The notes under the pieces are model-generated. The model was not told where the DNA came from and ran no database searches. It saw nothing but the letters and a program-made list of their open reading frames with translations. Positions 1-6,617 of a DNA stretch of 23,819 nucleotides are shown here, in pieces. The stretch lies in NCBI GenBank assembly GCA_013215905.1, contig JABSQI010000002.1, forward strand, positions 1 to 23,819, given 5' to 3'. The DNA comes from Legionellales bacterium. Its GTDB lineage: Bacteria; Pseudomonadota; Gammaproteobacteria; PIVX01. Both the position numbers and the translations under genes were made by a program. Within the stretch, counting starts at the first letter, position 1, and every line of letters begins with the position of its first letter.

Positions 1-2
1 AA

Positions 3-419
3 GCTATAATTGCCGATGTGCAAGAAAAAAATGAAAAAATATCTGTTAATACTATCACAGATAATTTCATTGACATGCCTGGAGGAGGATCAAAATTTGT
101 TGTTCGTTTTGACAATGCAACAAATCGTTATTGGGCAATAACGAACAAACAAAAAAATCCTAAAGCATATCGAAATAATTTGGTGTTAATATCATCTCCT
201 GATTTAAAACACTGGAAAATTGAGTATAAGATATTTGAATCTACAAATATCAAAAAGCATGCTTGGCAATATATTGATTGGCAATTTGAACAAAATGATA
301 TTATATTTGTAAACCGCATGGCATTTGATGATGCAGAAGGAGGAGCGTTAAATGCACATGATGCAAATTTTCTGACATTTCATAGAATTAAAGATTTTAG
401 GAAAAACTATAGAAAGTGA
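3..419 (+). CDS. Sialidase-like (beta-propeller) protein, C-terminal part, 5' end outside the window
   Basis: The reading frame is open to the left edge, so this is the last ~138 residues of a longer gene. The GTG at 18 is merely the first possible start codon in view. The fragment resembles the C-terminal blades of bacterial sialidase/exo-alpha-sialidase-like five-to-six-bladed propellers: MPGGGSKFVVRFD, a YWAITNK strand, LISSPDLKHW, QYIDWQFEQNDIIFVNR and the closing NAHDANFLTFHRIKDFR. The SSPDLKHW segment is of the kind that repeats in glycoside-hydrolase propellers. The catalytic Asp, Arg and Tyr cannot be judged because most of the domain is missing, so glycan hydrolysis is inferred from the family only. 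It reads toward a pseudogene region and has no partner directly downstream. It ends in TGA. Confidence 0.6.
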   Translation, partial: AIIADVQEKNEKISVNTITDNFIDMPGGGSKFVVRFDNATNRYWAITNKQKNPKAYRNNLVLISSPDLKHWKIEYKIFESTNIKKHAWQYIDWQFEQNDIIFVNRMAFDDAEGGALNAHDANFLTFHRIKDFRKNYRK

Positions 420-487
420 TTTTGTTCAAAGGGGTATTTGTGCATGAATAAGAAAGTCTAATCGTTTTATACCATAATAAAAAATTT

Positions 488-569
488 TAAGAAAAGGGTT
501 TATAGATAATATAAAATCTGTTTGAGATAAGCGTGATTTATAAAATATACTTAAAAAAGAATTTTGAGA
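488..569. repeat. Dispersed ~80-bp repeat, copy 1
   Basis: This stretch aligns with 2703-2783 over about 80 bp with only scattered mismatches and small gaps. Shared blocks include ATTTATAAAATATA and GAATTTTGAGA. Its right end overlaps the last codons and stop of the leucine-rich-repeat remnant on the minus strand. The unit may therefore be the 3' tail and flank of a duplicated gene family rather than an independent element. Confidence 0.6.
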
Positions 570-897
570 TTAACCAAAGGGGATTTATTGGATACTTTGT
601 CGCCTTCCAAGTTCACATAAGTCAGATTTCTAAGCACTGGTAAAAAGGATATATTTGATACATTATTGTAACTTAAAGCCAGCGTTTCCAAGTTTTTGAG
701 ATTAGATAAATCTTATATATTGCAGATGATGTTTTATCTAAATACAGTTCTATTAAATCTTTAAGATCAGCTAAAGATGAAATATCATATATTTTTTTAT
801 TATCAAAAATTGAATCCATTAAATTTTTTAAGCTAGATAAAGATAAGATATCTGATATCTTATTGTTACTTAAATTCAAATGGTACAACTTCCTTGT
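551..897 (-). pseudogene. Leucine-rich-repeat (internalin-type) protein remnant, frameshifted
   Basis: On the minus strand the translation gives LRR units: LYHLNLSNNKISDI, then SLKNL and ISSLADLKDLIELYLD. The frame then breaks near 718-735 into a tail that is not LRR. A neighbouring minus frame picks up the pattern again with LSNLKNLETLALSYNNVSNI, a block around RNLTYVNLEGDKVSN, and LVNLKILF followed by a stop at 551-553. The repeat period of about 22 residues with LxxLxLxxNxIxDI matches internalin-like LRRs. Upstream the frame is closed by a TGA at 898-900, so the N-terminus is gone as well. Only about 115 residues remain and two lesions are visible, so the gene is dead. LRR proteins are a common host-interaction class in intracellular bacteria; the original role is inference. 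Confidence 0.7.
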
Positions 898-948
898 TCA
901 TACAGTTGCGTAAAATAATTCCAAAAATGCAAGAAAATTAAATAAATT

Positions 949-977
949 TTGAATTTTTACGAAATTTATAGTATAGA
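949..977 (+). promoter_or_regulatory. Candidate sigma-70 promoter for the secreted orphan protein
   Basis: TTGAAT at 949-954 and TATAGA at 972-977 are separated by 17 bp, about 50 bp ahead of the ATG at 1028. The region is very AT-rich, so chance matches are possible. Confidence 0.35.
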
Positions 978-1027
978 TTTGTGTTTAATTGTATTTAAAA
1001 ATTATAAATATCATAGTATTTAAGAAC

Positions 1028-1606
1028 ATGGAATTGAGAATTTTATTTGTAACTTTTTTATTTTTAACAAATGCTTATGGCACTTTTACCCAAGATAATA
1101 TGACTGCACTCTTTTATAGTCTTGGTAAAAATGTTGAATCTACTGATGGATATGCAAAAGGAAGATGCGGGTATTATCATTATGTGATTAACAAATCTGA
1201 AAATAATGAATTAGGTTATATTACTAAGAAAATTAAGGAGTCTCTAACTGAATATGATTACTATCAAACAGTAGATCCAAATGCTAAATTTGCTGTGCAT
1301 ACATTACAATATTTACAAGCAGAATCAATATTTATTATTATTGTTAAGAATATTAAGGATAATAAAATATTTTATGAATATTATACAGTACAAGTTAAAA
1401 GGACTTTTTGTCCATTTAAAGATGCATCAGGAGCTTTGGGGTTTACTAGATCTTTATTTTTTGATCTAGGAATATTTGATTTAATTCATATAGCAACGGG
1501 AAGGGCTTGTGAATATGGTGCTGGTTATCAAGAATTTATTAATATAAAAAGAAGAAATACTAGAAATAAAAACTACCATCGTGACTACAATTTAACACAT
1601 TGGTAA
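1028..1606 (+). CDS. Hypothetical secreted protein (192 aa)
   Basis: I do not recognise a family. The ATG at 1028 is preferred over an in-frame TTG at 989 because it starts directly on a signal peptide: MELR, a hydrophobic core ILFVTFLFLTNAYG, then polar TFTQDN, giving a probable cleavage site near residue 18. The mature part is about 174 residues, rich in Tyr, Asn and Lys, with three cysteines in the contexts GRCGYY, RTFCPF and GRACEY. Hydrophobic stretches SIFIIIVKNI and FFDLGIFDLIHIA could be buried strands or helices. The C-terminus is basic (KRRNTRNKN). It stands alone, after an LRR pseudogene and before a candidate RNA, with no operon partner. A secreted or periplasmic lineage-specific protein is the most that can be inferred. 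Confidence 0.6.
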   Translation: MELRILFVTFLFLTNAYGTFTQDNMTALFYSLGKNVESTDGYAKGRCGYYHYVINKSENNELGYITKKIKESLTEYDYYQTVDPNAKFAVHTLQYLQAESIFIIIVKNIKDNKIFYEYYTVQVKRTFCPFKDASGALGFTRSLFFDLGIFDLIHIATGRACEYGAGYQEFINIKRRNTRNKNYHRDYNLTHW

Positions 1607-1653
1607 ACCTATTTATAAGGAAATTTTGTTGCACAAGGTAGGATAGAATACAT

Positions 1654-1676
1654 GTCAATACCCCACCCATCTGAAT
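1654..1676 (-). mobile_element. Possible scar of an IS200/IS605-type end
   Basis: Read on the minus strand this is TTCAGATGGGTGGGGTATTGACA. It resembles the TTTAGACATGGGTGGGCATC segment at 12846-12865. IS200/IS605 ends carry a hairpin followed by a G-rich GGGGTAT-like tail. Here the opposing hairpin arm is missing and no transposase is nearby, so this is at most a degraded end. Confidence 0.2.
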
Positions 1677-1788
1677 AAACTCCAAATTTGAGATTGATAG
1701 CAATTAGACAGAATTGTTTGTGTTGAAATATTTTTTTAAGATGTTTTTAACTTCAGGTATTGAAGTATAGAGAAATTTCCTCATATTT

Positions 1789-1964
1789 AATTGTTCCCCA
1801 GAAGCGTTCTCATGGGATTGCAGTTGGGTATGCGACGTTCCGCTAGTCTGATCCTTTGCTTATGGAAGCGAACGTGGTTTTTCGGTCCATATGTTCTTGT
1901 AACCGATAAAGTGAACCTTTTAAACTCTGAGAGACTAAATCTTGCCATCGTTTTAGGGAGAATT
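1789..1964 (+). ncRNA. Candidate structured RNA of ~176 nt
   Basis: Between two AT-rich flanks the block 1800-1890 is close to 50% GC, which is typical of structured RNA genes in AT-rich genomes. Three pairings can be drawn. An outer stem joins AATTGTTCC (1789-1797) to GGGAGAATT (1956-1964) with one mismatch. A 9-bp stem with one bulged C joins ACGTT-C-CGCT (1835-1844) to AGCGAACGT (1867-1875). A third hairpin at 1876-1917 joins GGTTT to GAACC and TCGGT (1882-1886) to ACCGA (1902-1906). Several U-G pairs hold only on the plus strand, which favours that orientation. Size and closing stem are compatible with a 6S RNA, but I could not match a family signature. It ends 9 bp from the 3' end of the M24 peptidase gene, which lies on the other strand. 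Confidence 0.4.
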
Positions 1965-1972
1965 TTATATCG

Positions 1973-2602
1973 TTAGATAAATACAAGATCTTCAAAAAAA
2001 GCTCCATGTTTACCATCAGTTAAATGTATTTCTATTACCCAACCACCTTTGTCAAAATGTATAGCTTCTTCATTTTCTCTTATTTTAATAAGCGATTTTT
2101 TTGTTGGAAATTTACCTAGCCTATGTCCAGCAGTTTTAGCAACATGCAAATATCCAGTTTCATCTATCAAATGTTTTATCTCAAAAAATAAATTTTTAGG
2201 TGAATAAGAAGTTATGTTTGCAGAAGCAATACTTAATACGTTTTTTGCCGAATCAATCATGTTTTGTAAATTTTGACTTGAGCTAACTAACCATGTTTCT
2301 GCATAATCAACCTCAAACCCTTTAATAACAATCCCAATATCAATAGTAACAATTCTACTTAATGTCTTTTCCGAGGGTTTATAACTAACCTCTGGAATTG
2401 CCGTAGAGCTATCGAATTTAATAACTATTGGATGCCAAAGCCTATCAATATCATTATGCTGCTTCAAAAAATCACTAATTTTTGTATATGCTTCTTTTTC
2501 GGTAATACCTATATATAGTAATTTTTTTAATTCTTGGAAGATTAATTTGCCATAATTTTGTATTTTTAAATGTGTGTCTTTAATATTAGTCATTTTATCC
2601 AT
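1973..2602 (-). CDS. M24-family metallopeptidase (Xaa-Pro/methionine aminopeptidase fold)
   Basis: This 209-aa protein is a single pita-bread (M24) catalytic domain. All five expected metal ligands are visible: Asp88 in TIDIG, Asp99 in EVDYAETW, His160 in AGHRLG, Glu191 in VIEIH and Glu204 in FFEDLVF. The WHPIVIKFD segment near residue 56 is where M24 enzymes form the substrate pocket. It is shorter than typical methionine aminopeptidases (about 250 aa) and far shorter than AMPP/PepQ prolidases, and has no N-terminal domain. It is therefore a stand-alone cytoplasmic peptidase whose exact specificity (Met-, Xaa-Pro- or dipeptide-type) cannot be read from sequence. The ATG at 2602 is used; a second ATG lies three codons in. 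The gene is monocistronic and a perfect palindrome sits directly upstream of its start. Confidence 0.75.
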   Translation of the reverse strand: MDKMTNIKDTHLKIQNYGKLIFQELKKLLYIGITEKEAYTKISDFLKQHNDIDRLWHPIVIKFDSSTAIPEVSYKPSEKTLSRIVTIDIGIVIKGFEVDYAETWLVSSSQNLQNMIDSAKNVLSIASANITSYSPKNLFFEIKHLIDETGYLHVAKTAGHRLGKFPTKKSLIKIRENEEAIHFDKGGWVIEIHLTDGKHGAFFEDLVFI

Positions 2603-2604
2603 TG

Positions 2605-2617
2605 TGATACAGTATCA
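2605..2617. promoter_or_regulatory. 13-bp palindrome at the M24 peptidase start (operator-like)
   Basis: TGATAC-A-GTATCA is a perfect 6+1+6 inverted repeat, two bases upstream of the M24 start codon at 2602. A dyad of this size placed on the translation start could be a repressor site or an mRNA hairpin controlling initiation. No regulator gene is adjacent. Confidence 0.3.
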
Positions 2618-2702
2618 ATATTCAGTAGAATATCAAGAAGAATTAAAAAGTAAATAATTTAAAATATACAAAGATAAATATTTTGTAATATATTAAAGGA
2701 CA

Positions 2703-2783
2703 TTAAGAGAAGGTTTATTAATAAGATGAAATCTATTTGAGATATGCTGGATTTATAAAATATAAAAAAAAAGAATTTTGAGA
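2703..2783. repeat. Dispersed ~80-bp repeat, copy 2
   Basis: This is the second copy of the unit at 488-569, in the same orientation. It shares the AAATCT-n-TTTGAGATA, ATTTATAAAATATA and GAATTTTGAGA blocks, with a 3-bp deletion before the A-run. Unlike copy 1 it is not attached to recognisable leucine-rich-repeat coding sequence. The rest of 2603-2862 holds no gene I can support. Confidence 0.6.
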
Positions 2784-2862
2784 ATTTAATGTTTGTGTTA
2801 CACACAAAGTAATCATTTCTGTCCATTAGGATTTTACAGTCTTCTTGTTATTAAGGTGTTTA

Positions 2863-2891
2863 TTGACTTTGGTCAGTAATATTGTTACTTT
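2863..2891 (+). promoter_or_regulatory. Candidate promoter for the methyltransferase gene
   Basis: TTGACT at 2863-2868 lies 17 bp from TACTTT at 2886-2891. Transcription would begin near 2898. This supports the ATG at 2921 over the in-frame TTG at 2882, which would lie inside the promoter. Confidence 0.3.
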
Positions 2892-2920
2892 TCTTTAAAA
2901 CAGAGCTTGGTAATAGAATT

Positions 2921-3640
2921 ATGATGTATACAAGAAATATTAAAGATCAGATGGCTTTTGGACGTATTCCTGCTTATTGTAAGTATGAGTTATTTATGGA
3001 AAGGTATCGAAGTGTAGCTGAGATTTTAAGAGCTAATCATGTTTTGGGCCCTTCTACCCAGTACTTAGATATTGGATGTGGAGAGGGATATATGAAATAT
3101 TTTTTTGATAAGAATGAAGGTATTTGGTATGGCGTTGATTGCTGGAAAGAGCGAATAGATGTTTGTAAAGAATTAGGGTATCAAATGTTTGATTTGGATA
3201 TAAATTCTACTAAATTACCATGGGAAGATAATAAATTTGATGTAGTTTTCGCTTGCCATGTAGTAGAACATTTATCAAATTTAGAATTTGCCTTTACTGA
3301 AATGAAAAGAGTATTAAAACCTGGAGGTTATATTTATATTGGGGTACCAACAAAACCACCTATTATATCTCATTTAGTTGGCCTTATTCATAGTATGAAA
3401 ACTAAAGAACTTGGTGAAACACAACACTCGTTTTACTCTGGTTCTGCAAGAAAAATGTTTCAGAGTCTATTAGGAGAGCAATATCAGCTTGTAGATATGC
3501 GGGGATTAAGGATTGTATCAGCAAGAAGACTATGTAATTTGGAAAATAACTACTATTTTTACAAACTTAATACAGTGTTGGCAAAATATTTAACTTATTT
3601 ATCTCCTGAAATTAATATAATTTTCAAAAAAACCTCATAG
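2921..3640 (+). CDS. Class I SAM-dependent methyltransferase (Methyltransf_11/UbiE-like fold)
   Basis: The 239-aa product has the Rossmann-type SAM-binding core. Motif I is YLDIGCGEGYMKYF (about residues 48-61), the acidic end of strand 2 is YGVDCW (70-75), motif II is FDVVFACHVVEHL, and motif III is MKRVLKPGGYIYIGVP. This FDVV-HVVEHL plus LKPGG combination is typical of small-molecule or glycan methyltransferases, so the acceptor cannot be predicted. The C-terminal third has basic and aromatic residues and no clear membrane segment. The start is ATG 2921 (or the adjacent 2924). The next gene, wecB, is 222 bp away. Both may contribute to the glycan pathway farther along, but they are separated from that cluster by the housekeeping operon. 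Confidence 0.75.
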   Translation: MMYTRNIKDQMAFGRIPAYCKYELFMERYRSVAEILRANHVLGPSTQYLDIGCGEGYMKYFFDKNEGIWYGVDCWKERIDVCKELGYQMFDLDINSTKLPWEDNKFDVVFACHVVEHLSNLEFAFTEMKRVLKPGGYIYIGVPTKPPIISHLVGLIHSMKTKELGETQHSFYSGSARKMFQSLLGEQYQLVDMRGLRIVSARRLCNLENNYYFYKLNTVLAKYLTYLSPEINIIFKKTS

Positions 3641-3862
3641 TATTTTGCAATTTTCATAAAAATTTACTATTAGTTAATGAGTTAGCAGCATGGTTGTTTT
3701 TTAATATAGATAGTCTATATTTATTACTATGCACATTTAGCTTATTTCTAGAAAACCTGAATTAGTTAATAACCTAATAAAAAGATAAAAATTTGATTAA
3801 ATTGTTTTTTAATTGCCATAAATTGTGTAAAATATAATAAATTTCATCATTGTTATTTAAAT

Positions 3863-5011
3863 ATGGTCACTGCAAAAAAAATTATGTGTGTTATTGGAAC
3901 TAGGCCAGAAGCCTTGAAAATGATTCCAATAATTGAAAAATTACATTCTTCAGAGCTTTTTGAAGTACAAGTTGTGGTTACAGGTCAACATCGAGAGATA
4001 CTAGATCAGATGCTAAGTATTTTAGATATTGAAATTGCCGCTGATTTTAAATTAATGACTAAAAATCAGTCTCTAGCATCTTTAACTGCAAATCTGATAC
4101 ATAAGTTTGATGAGATAATTCAAAAGATCACACCTGATATGATCATAGCTCAGGGAGATACTACAACTACTATGGTTGCAGGATTAATATCTTTTTATTA
4201 CAAGTTACCTTTTGCTCATATAGAAGCAGGACTACGATCTACTGATATATATAGTCCTTTCCCAGAAGAATTAAATAGGCAGATATCAGGTAGGTTAGCA
4301 ACTTTGCATTTTGCTCCAACTGAGAAATCAAGAGATAATTTGATACGGGAAGGGATTAGTAATAATATTTTTTCGGTTGGTAATACTGTAATTGATACTT
4401 TACAAAGATATGTTAAGACAGAATCTAGCCAGGATATAAAAGATGATAAAAAAATTATTTTGGTTACTTGTCATAGAAGAGAGAATTTTGGAAAAAGGCT
4501 AGAAAATATTTGTGAAGCTCTTTTGCAGATAGTTAATAAATTTCCTTTTGTTGAGATACTATATCCTGTTCACCCTAATCCAAATGTTAAAGATATTGTT
4601 TACGATAAGTTGAATAACCATGAGCAAATTAAGTTAATAGAACCTTTGGGATATCAAGAATTAGTTGAAGCAATGCAAAGTTGTTATTTAGTGTTAACTG
4701 ATTCTGGTGGGTTACAGGAAGAAGGCCCTGCGCTGAATAAACCTGTACTTGTTATGCGAACAGAAACTGAAAGGCCAGAAGGTATAGAAGCTGGTGTAGC
4801 AAAATTAGTTGGAGTAGAGACTAATGACATTATAAGAGAAGTTTCAGAGCTATTAGAAAATCCAACACAGTATTCTAAAATGCAAAAAAAATATTCTCCA
4901 TACGGAGATGGCTTAGCTTCCGAGAGAATTATAGAAGTAATCTCTAATTATTTTGATAAAGAAGACACTTCTGATATTGGGCCTAGATCTGAATTTAAAT
5001 TTATTGATTGA
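3863..5011 (+). CDS. wecB: UDP-N-acetylglucosamine 2-epimerase (non-hydrolysing)
   Basis: This enzyme interconverts UDP-GlcNAc and UDP-ManNAc in the cytoplasm, feeding ManNAc or ManNAcA into surface polysaccharide. At 382 aa it has the normal family length (376 in E. coli) and both GT-B-like lobes. Diagnostic motifs are GTRPEA (12-17), TGQHREI (40-46), QGDTTTT (97-103), HIEAGLRS, PFPEELNR, VTCHRREN (201-208), YPVHPNPN and TDSGGLQEEGP. Asp99, Glu121, Glu135 and His204 correspond to the catalytic and binding residues Asp95, Glu117, Glu131 and His213 of the E. coli enzyme, so it should be active. The start is ATG 3863; an in-frame ATG at residue 8 is an alternative. No wecC (dehydrogenase) is adjacent. 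The 222-bp gap in front contains an AT-only inverted repeat (3703-3721) and no gene. Confidence 0.93.
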   Translation: MVTAKKIMCVIGTRPEALKMIPIIEKLHSSELFEVQVVVTGQHREILDQMLSILDIEIAADFKLMTKNQSLASLTANLIHKFDEIIQKITPDMIIAQGDTTTTMVAGLISFYYKLPFAHIEAGLRSTDIYSPFPEELNRQISGRLATLHFAPTEKSRDNLIREGISNNIFSVGNTVIDTLQRYVKTESSQDIKDDKKIILVTCHRRENFGKRLENICEALLQIVNKFPFVEILYPVHPNPNVKDIVYDKLNNHEQIKLIEPLGYQELVEAMQSCYLVLTDSGGLQEEGPALNKPVLVMRTETERPEGIEAGVAKLVGVETNDIIREVSELLENPTQYSKMQKKYSPYGDGLASERIIEVISNYFDKEDTSDIGPRSEFKFID

Positions 5012-5112
5012 TTAAATTTTGTGAAAAACCTGGCTGATACCTTTTCTTGTAGTTAATATATTCTTATTTTAATAAAAATAGTCTATAGTTCTTAGAAATA
5101 TCATATTAAAAA

Positions 5113-5121
5113 TGGTATAAT
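5113..5121 (+). promoter_or_regulatory. Extended -10 promoter element for the putP-mnmG operon
   Basis: TGG-TATAAT at 5113-5121 is a perfect -10 with the upstream TG of extended -10 promoters. No good -35 is seen 17-18 bp ahead, as expected for that class. It lies about 38 bp before the putP ATG in a 147-bp intergenic region. It could drive all six genes to 11143. Confidence 0.45.
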
Positions 5122-5158
5122 CTTCCTTTGTCTGTATTTAATTCAATGTATTAATCTT

Positions 5159-6613
5159 ATGAGCTTATTAAATTTTGTAATCTTTTTATATATGGCAATT
5201 ATTTTTGCTATAGGTATTAAAGCAAGTTTTAGAGTAACTAAAATATCGGACTTTGTTCTAGCTGATAGAAAGCTTAGTGGCTTAATTACTGCTTTCGGGG
5301 CAGGCGCATCGGATATGAGTGGTTGGTTGTTAATGGCTTTACCCGGGTATATTTTTACATTTGGCGCAAATAGGATATGGATGCCATTGTCTTTGATAAC
5401 TGGAGCTTATATAAATTGGCAATTTGTGGCAAAAAGACTAAGAGTATATACTGAAGTAGCTGGAAACGCATTAACAGTACCTTCTTATTTAAGTAATAGA
5501 TTTTTTGAAAATGCTGTCCAAGTGAGACTAGTGACATCTTTAGTTATTATTGTTTTTTTCACAGCCTATGCTAGTGCAAGCTTTGTTATGTGCGCAAAAA
5601 CTGCTGGGAAATTATTTTCGATAAGTTATCTACATGCTTTGATAATCAGTGCAATTATTATGACTAGCTATACTTGTTTAGGAGGTTTTTTAGCGGTAAA
5701 TTGGATTGACCTGTTTCAAGGAAGTTTAATGTTTATTGCATTAATCATAGTTCCTTCTGTTGTTATTTATCACTTAGATGGATTTGAAGCAACAATTGGT
5801 AGTTTGTCATTAATTCCAGAATATTGGTCACTGTATTTAGAACCAAGCCAGCTTATCAGTGATATTGGATGGGGGTTAGGTTATTTTGGTCAGGTACATG
5901 TCTTGACTAGATTTATGGCTATTAGAAATCATCAAGAACTTCCTCTAGCAAAAAACATCTGCATGCCATGGATGATCTTATCAATGTTGGGAGCTATATG
6001 CTGTGGTTTAGTAGGACGAGCGCATTATTATGATTTACCTGATCCTGAAATGGTTTTTATTAATTTGGCAATTGATTTATTTACCCCTTGGATGGCTGGT
6101 GTTTTAATTGCTGCAGTTTTATCTGCAATTATGAGTTCAATTACGGCGTATATATTAAATGCATCCAGTACTTTAGTAGAGGATTTTTATCGAAAGAAGT
6201 TTCGCAAAAATGCCACCGAGAATGAGCTATTGTGGGTTGCCAGAGGAGGTGTTCTTGTTATCTCTATAATATCTGTAATATTTGCTTTAGAACCAAGGAA
6301 AACCATCCTAGCTTTAGTAGAGTTTGCCTGGTCTGGAATAGGGGCAAGTTTTGGGCCGGTTATACTAGTAAGTTTATATTGGAAAAACATGACTTCAAAA
6401 GCTGCGGTATATGGCATGGCAATAGGTGCTAGTTGTGTTTTGGCTTGGTCATATTTACATGACGTCCATTATCTTTTCCAGATAGACGGAATGTTCCCAG
6501 GTTTTATTTTAAATTTAGTGACGATCTACTTAATTAGTAGATATGGAAATTCTGTAGATAAAAAAATGTTAAAAGATTTTGAAACAACACAAAATATTTT
6601 GTCATCGCAATAA
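5159..6613 (+). CDS. putP: Sodium/proline symporter (SSS family)
   Basis: Integral inner-membrane Na+/solute symporter, 484 aa against 502 in E. coli PutP, with 12-13 hydrophobic helices. The family signature GAGASDMSGWLLMALPG starts at residue 47. Ala50, Met53 and Ser54 correspond to the Na+-site residues Ala53 and Met56 and to Ser57 of E. coli PutP. The LGYFGQVHVLTRFMAI motif and the helix containing AVLSAIMSSITAYILNASS, followed by TLVEDFYRK, are PutP-like down to the C-terminal GFILNL region. Proline uptake is the best call; related substrates such as pantothenate are less likely given the GASDMSGW motif. Proline import would suit a host-dependent bacterium as a carbon or nitrogen source. 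It ends 4 bp before mnmG, so it is probably cotranscribed with the tRNA-modification and partition genes. Confidence 0.88.
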   Translation: MSLLNFVIFLYMAIIFAIGIKASFRVTKISDFVLADRKLSGLITAFGAGASDMSGWLLMALPGYIFTFGANRIWMPLSLITGAYINWQFVAKRLRVYTEVAGNALTVPSYLSNRFFENAVQVRLVTSLVIIVFFTAYASASFVMCAKTAGKLFSISYLHALIISAIIMTSYTCLGGFLAVNWIDLFQGSLMFIALIIVPSVVIYHLDGFEATIGSLSLIPEYWSLYLEPSQLISDIGWGLGYFGQVHVLTRFMAIRNHQELPLAKNICMPWMILSMLGAICCGLVGRAHYYDLPDPEMVFINLAIDLFTPWMAGVLIAAVLSAIMSSITAYILNASSTLVEDFYRKKFRKNATENELLWVARGGVLVISIISVIFALEPRKTILALVEFAWSGIGASFGPVILVSLYWKNMTSKAAVYGMAIGASCVLAWSYLHDVHYLFQIDGMFPGFILNLVTIYLISRYGNSVDKKMLKDFETTQNILSSQ

Positions 6614-6617
6614 AATC

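Noticed and set aside
1791..1976. 61-codon plus-strand ORF (MFPRSVLMGL start)
   Set aside because: It coincides with the GC-elevated block that folds well as RNA. Its composition follows the base composition of that block, and no protein family or ribosome-binding site is visible.
2792..2808. TTTGTGT-TAC-ACACAAA inverted repeat considered as a parS or operator site
   Set aside because: It does not match the conserved parS core and is a single copy with no supporting context.
3703..3721. AATATAGA-TAG-TCTATATT inverted repeat after the methyltransferase gene
   Set aside because: It is perfect, but the stem is almost all A-T and has no U-run, so it is too weak to call a terminator; such dyads are expected in this base composition.
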